From Paraburkholderia sp. BL23I1N1 (GTDB lineage: Bacteria; Pseudomonadota; Gammaproteobacteria; Burkholderiales; Burkholderiaceae): a DNA stretch of 64,000 bases. A model generated the notes under the pieces. It worked only from the letters and a program-made list of their open reading frames with translations. It ran no database searches and was not told where the DNA came from. The translations under genes and the position numbers were made by a program. The stretch lies in NCBI RefSeq assembly GCF_003610295.1, contig NZ_RAPV01000001.1, positions 62,001-126,000 of the forward strand, given 5' to 3'. Each line of letters starts with the position of its first letter. The stretch's first letter is position 1. Of the stretch, positions 63,149 to 64,000 are shown piece after piece.

Positions 63149-63895
63149 ATGGATCGGATCGAACTTGAATTGTACTTGAACAATCTCCTTGAAACCGCGC
63201 GCTTCAAGGACTATTGCCCCAATGGATTGCAGGTGGAAGGGCGCCGCAAGGTCAATAAGCTCGCGACCGGTGTTACCGCTTCAGTGGCCTTTCTTGAGGC
63301 CGCACTCGACTGGGGTGCGGACGCGGTGCTGGTCCATCACGGCTACTTCTGGCGCAACGAGGCGCCGCAAATCACCGGGCGCAAACACGCGCGGCTGAAG
63401 CTGCTGATCGCCAACGACCTGAACCTGTTCGCCTATCACCTGCCGCTCGACGACCATCCCGAGTTCGGCAACAACGCGCAAATCGGCGCAAAGATGGGCT
63501 GGATCAGCGACGCGCGCTTCGGCGAGAACGACCTCGGCTGGCTCGCCACCTTCCCGATGCCGATCACGCTCGCGCACTTCACCGCGCAAGTCGAGCAGAC
63601 GCTTGGGCGCACGCCGCTCGTGTTCGGCGACCCCGATCGCGAACTGCGCCGCGTGGGCTGGTGCACGGGCGCCGCGCAAGGCATGTTCGACGCCGCGATC
63701 AATGCCGGCGCCGACGTCTACCTGACCGGCGAGGTGTCGGAGTCGGTCATGCACACCTCGGCGGAAAGCGGCGTGGCGTTCCTCGCGGCCGGCCATCACG
63801 CCACCGAGCGTTTCGGCGTGCAGGCGGTGGGCAAGCATCTGTCCGAGCAGTTCGATATCGAACACCTGTTTATCGATATCCCTAATCCCGTTTGA
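63149..63895 (+). CDS. NIF3/YbgI-family (DUF34) metal-binding protein
   Basis: The 248-residue product has the family layout: [23 protein letters not shown], metal ligands in VLVHHGYFW and [19 protein letters not shown], and the C-terminal [11 protein letters not shown] and [18 protein letters not shown] motifs. Members bind two metal ions and are widely conserved; the role is not firmly known, though GTP cyclohydrolase-like or metal-trafficking roles have been proposed. It is the last complete gene of the window. Confidence 0.93.
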   Translation: MDRIELELYLNNLLETARFKDYCPNGLQVEGRRKVNKLATGVTASVAFLEAALDWGADAVLVHHGYFWRNEAPQITGRKHARLKLLIANDLNLFAYHLPLDDHPEFGNNAQIGAKMGWISDARFGENDLGWLATFPMPITLAHFTAQVEQTLGRTPLVFGDPDRELRRVGWCTGAAQGMFDAAINAGADVYLTGEVSESVMHTSAESGVAFLAAGHHATERFGVQAVGKHLSEQFDIEHLFIDIPNPV

Positions 63896-64000
63896 ATTGA
63901 AACTCGGCATTAGATAAGAAAAAGGCACGAATAACGCAGAGGGCACTTAAAAGGAGGTACGAAAAAGTTTGCGATCCGTACGGAGAAACCCTGAGTTATC
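63896..64000 (+). other. Leader of a gene that begins beyond the window
   Basis: This stretch has an AAGGAGGT-like site at about 63950 and GGAG near 63980, but no start codon with a long frame inside the window. In related genomes the next gene is usually petA of the cytochrome bc1 complex. That is inference from gene order, since no coding part is visible. Confidence 0.4.

Overview
The window is a high-GC, densely coded piece of a betaproteobacterial chromosome. Gene content and order (ccsA-msrPQ, lysA-lptM, cyaY-mrcA, pilMN(OP)Q-aroKB-dgt, gltBD, mla-ibaG-murA-his-hinT-tat-degQ-nif3) and protein wording point to the Burkholderia/Paraburkholderia group, probably the main chromosome. The species cannot be named from the sequence alone. 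No rRNA, tRNA, prophage or CRISPR array was found.

Layout. 1-8.0 kb: cytochrome c maturation, periplasmic methionine sulfoxide repair, lysine synthesis, frataxin and PBP1A. 8.2-13.5 kb: a type IV pilus assembly operon that is broken. pilM has an in-frame TGA, pilQ carries an 864-bp IS5-family element inside its signal-peptide coding region, and pilQ has a further in-frame TGA. pilO and pilP look fused. 13.6-16.6 kb: aroK, aroB, dgt. 16.6-19 kb: a DUF883 protein, an OmpW-type porin and a RAYT-like protein that has lost its catalytic residues. 19.2-25.5 kb: glutamate synthase gltBD. 25.7-28.2 kb: a D-amino-acid dehydrogenase-like oxidase with an MFS transporter.

28.4-38.9 kb is the accessory part. 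It holds a Tat-exported lipoprotein with a tyrosine-phosphatase fold whose catalytic Cys is Ser, an EnvZ/OmpR-type pair, several small exported proteins, an orphan FlgH-like L-ring lipoprotein, a second closely related OmpR-type regulator without a kinase, more exported proteins, an atypical SDR and an SbmA/YddA-like ABC exporter. 39.2-43.0 kb: a TPP riboswitch, a coupled leader ORF containing a hexanucleotide repeat, then thiO-thiS-thiG-thiE, with thiG frameshifted by one base.

43.1-64 kb: the Mla phospholipid-transport operon, an ABC-2 exporter pair, ibaG, murA and the histidine operon hisGDCB-marC-hisHAFIE. A hairpin resembling an intrinsic terminator lies between hisG and hisD. These are followed by a small membrane protein, hinT, tatABC, a frameshifted degQ/mucD protease gene on the other strand, and a NIF3-family gene. 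The last 105 bases look like a leader for a gene that starts outside the window.

Theme: four core genes (pilM, pilQ, thiG, degQ) carry disabling lesions while their neighbours are intact. The pilus damage includes an IS and two stop codons and is probably real. The thiG and degQ lesions are single-base insertions in short homopolymers, so assembly error has to be excluded first.
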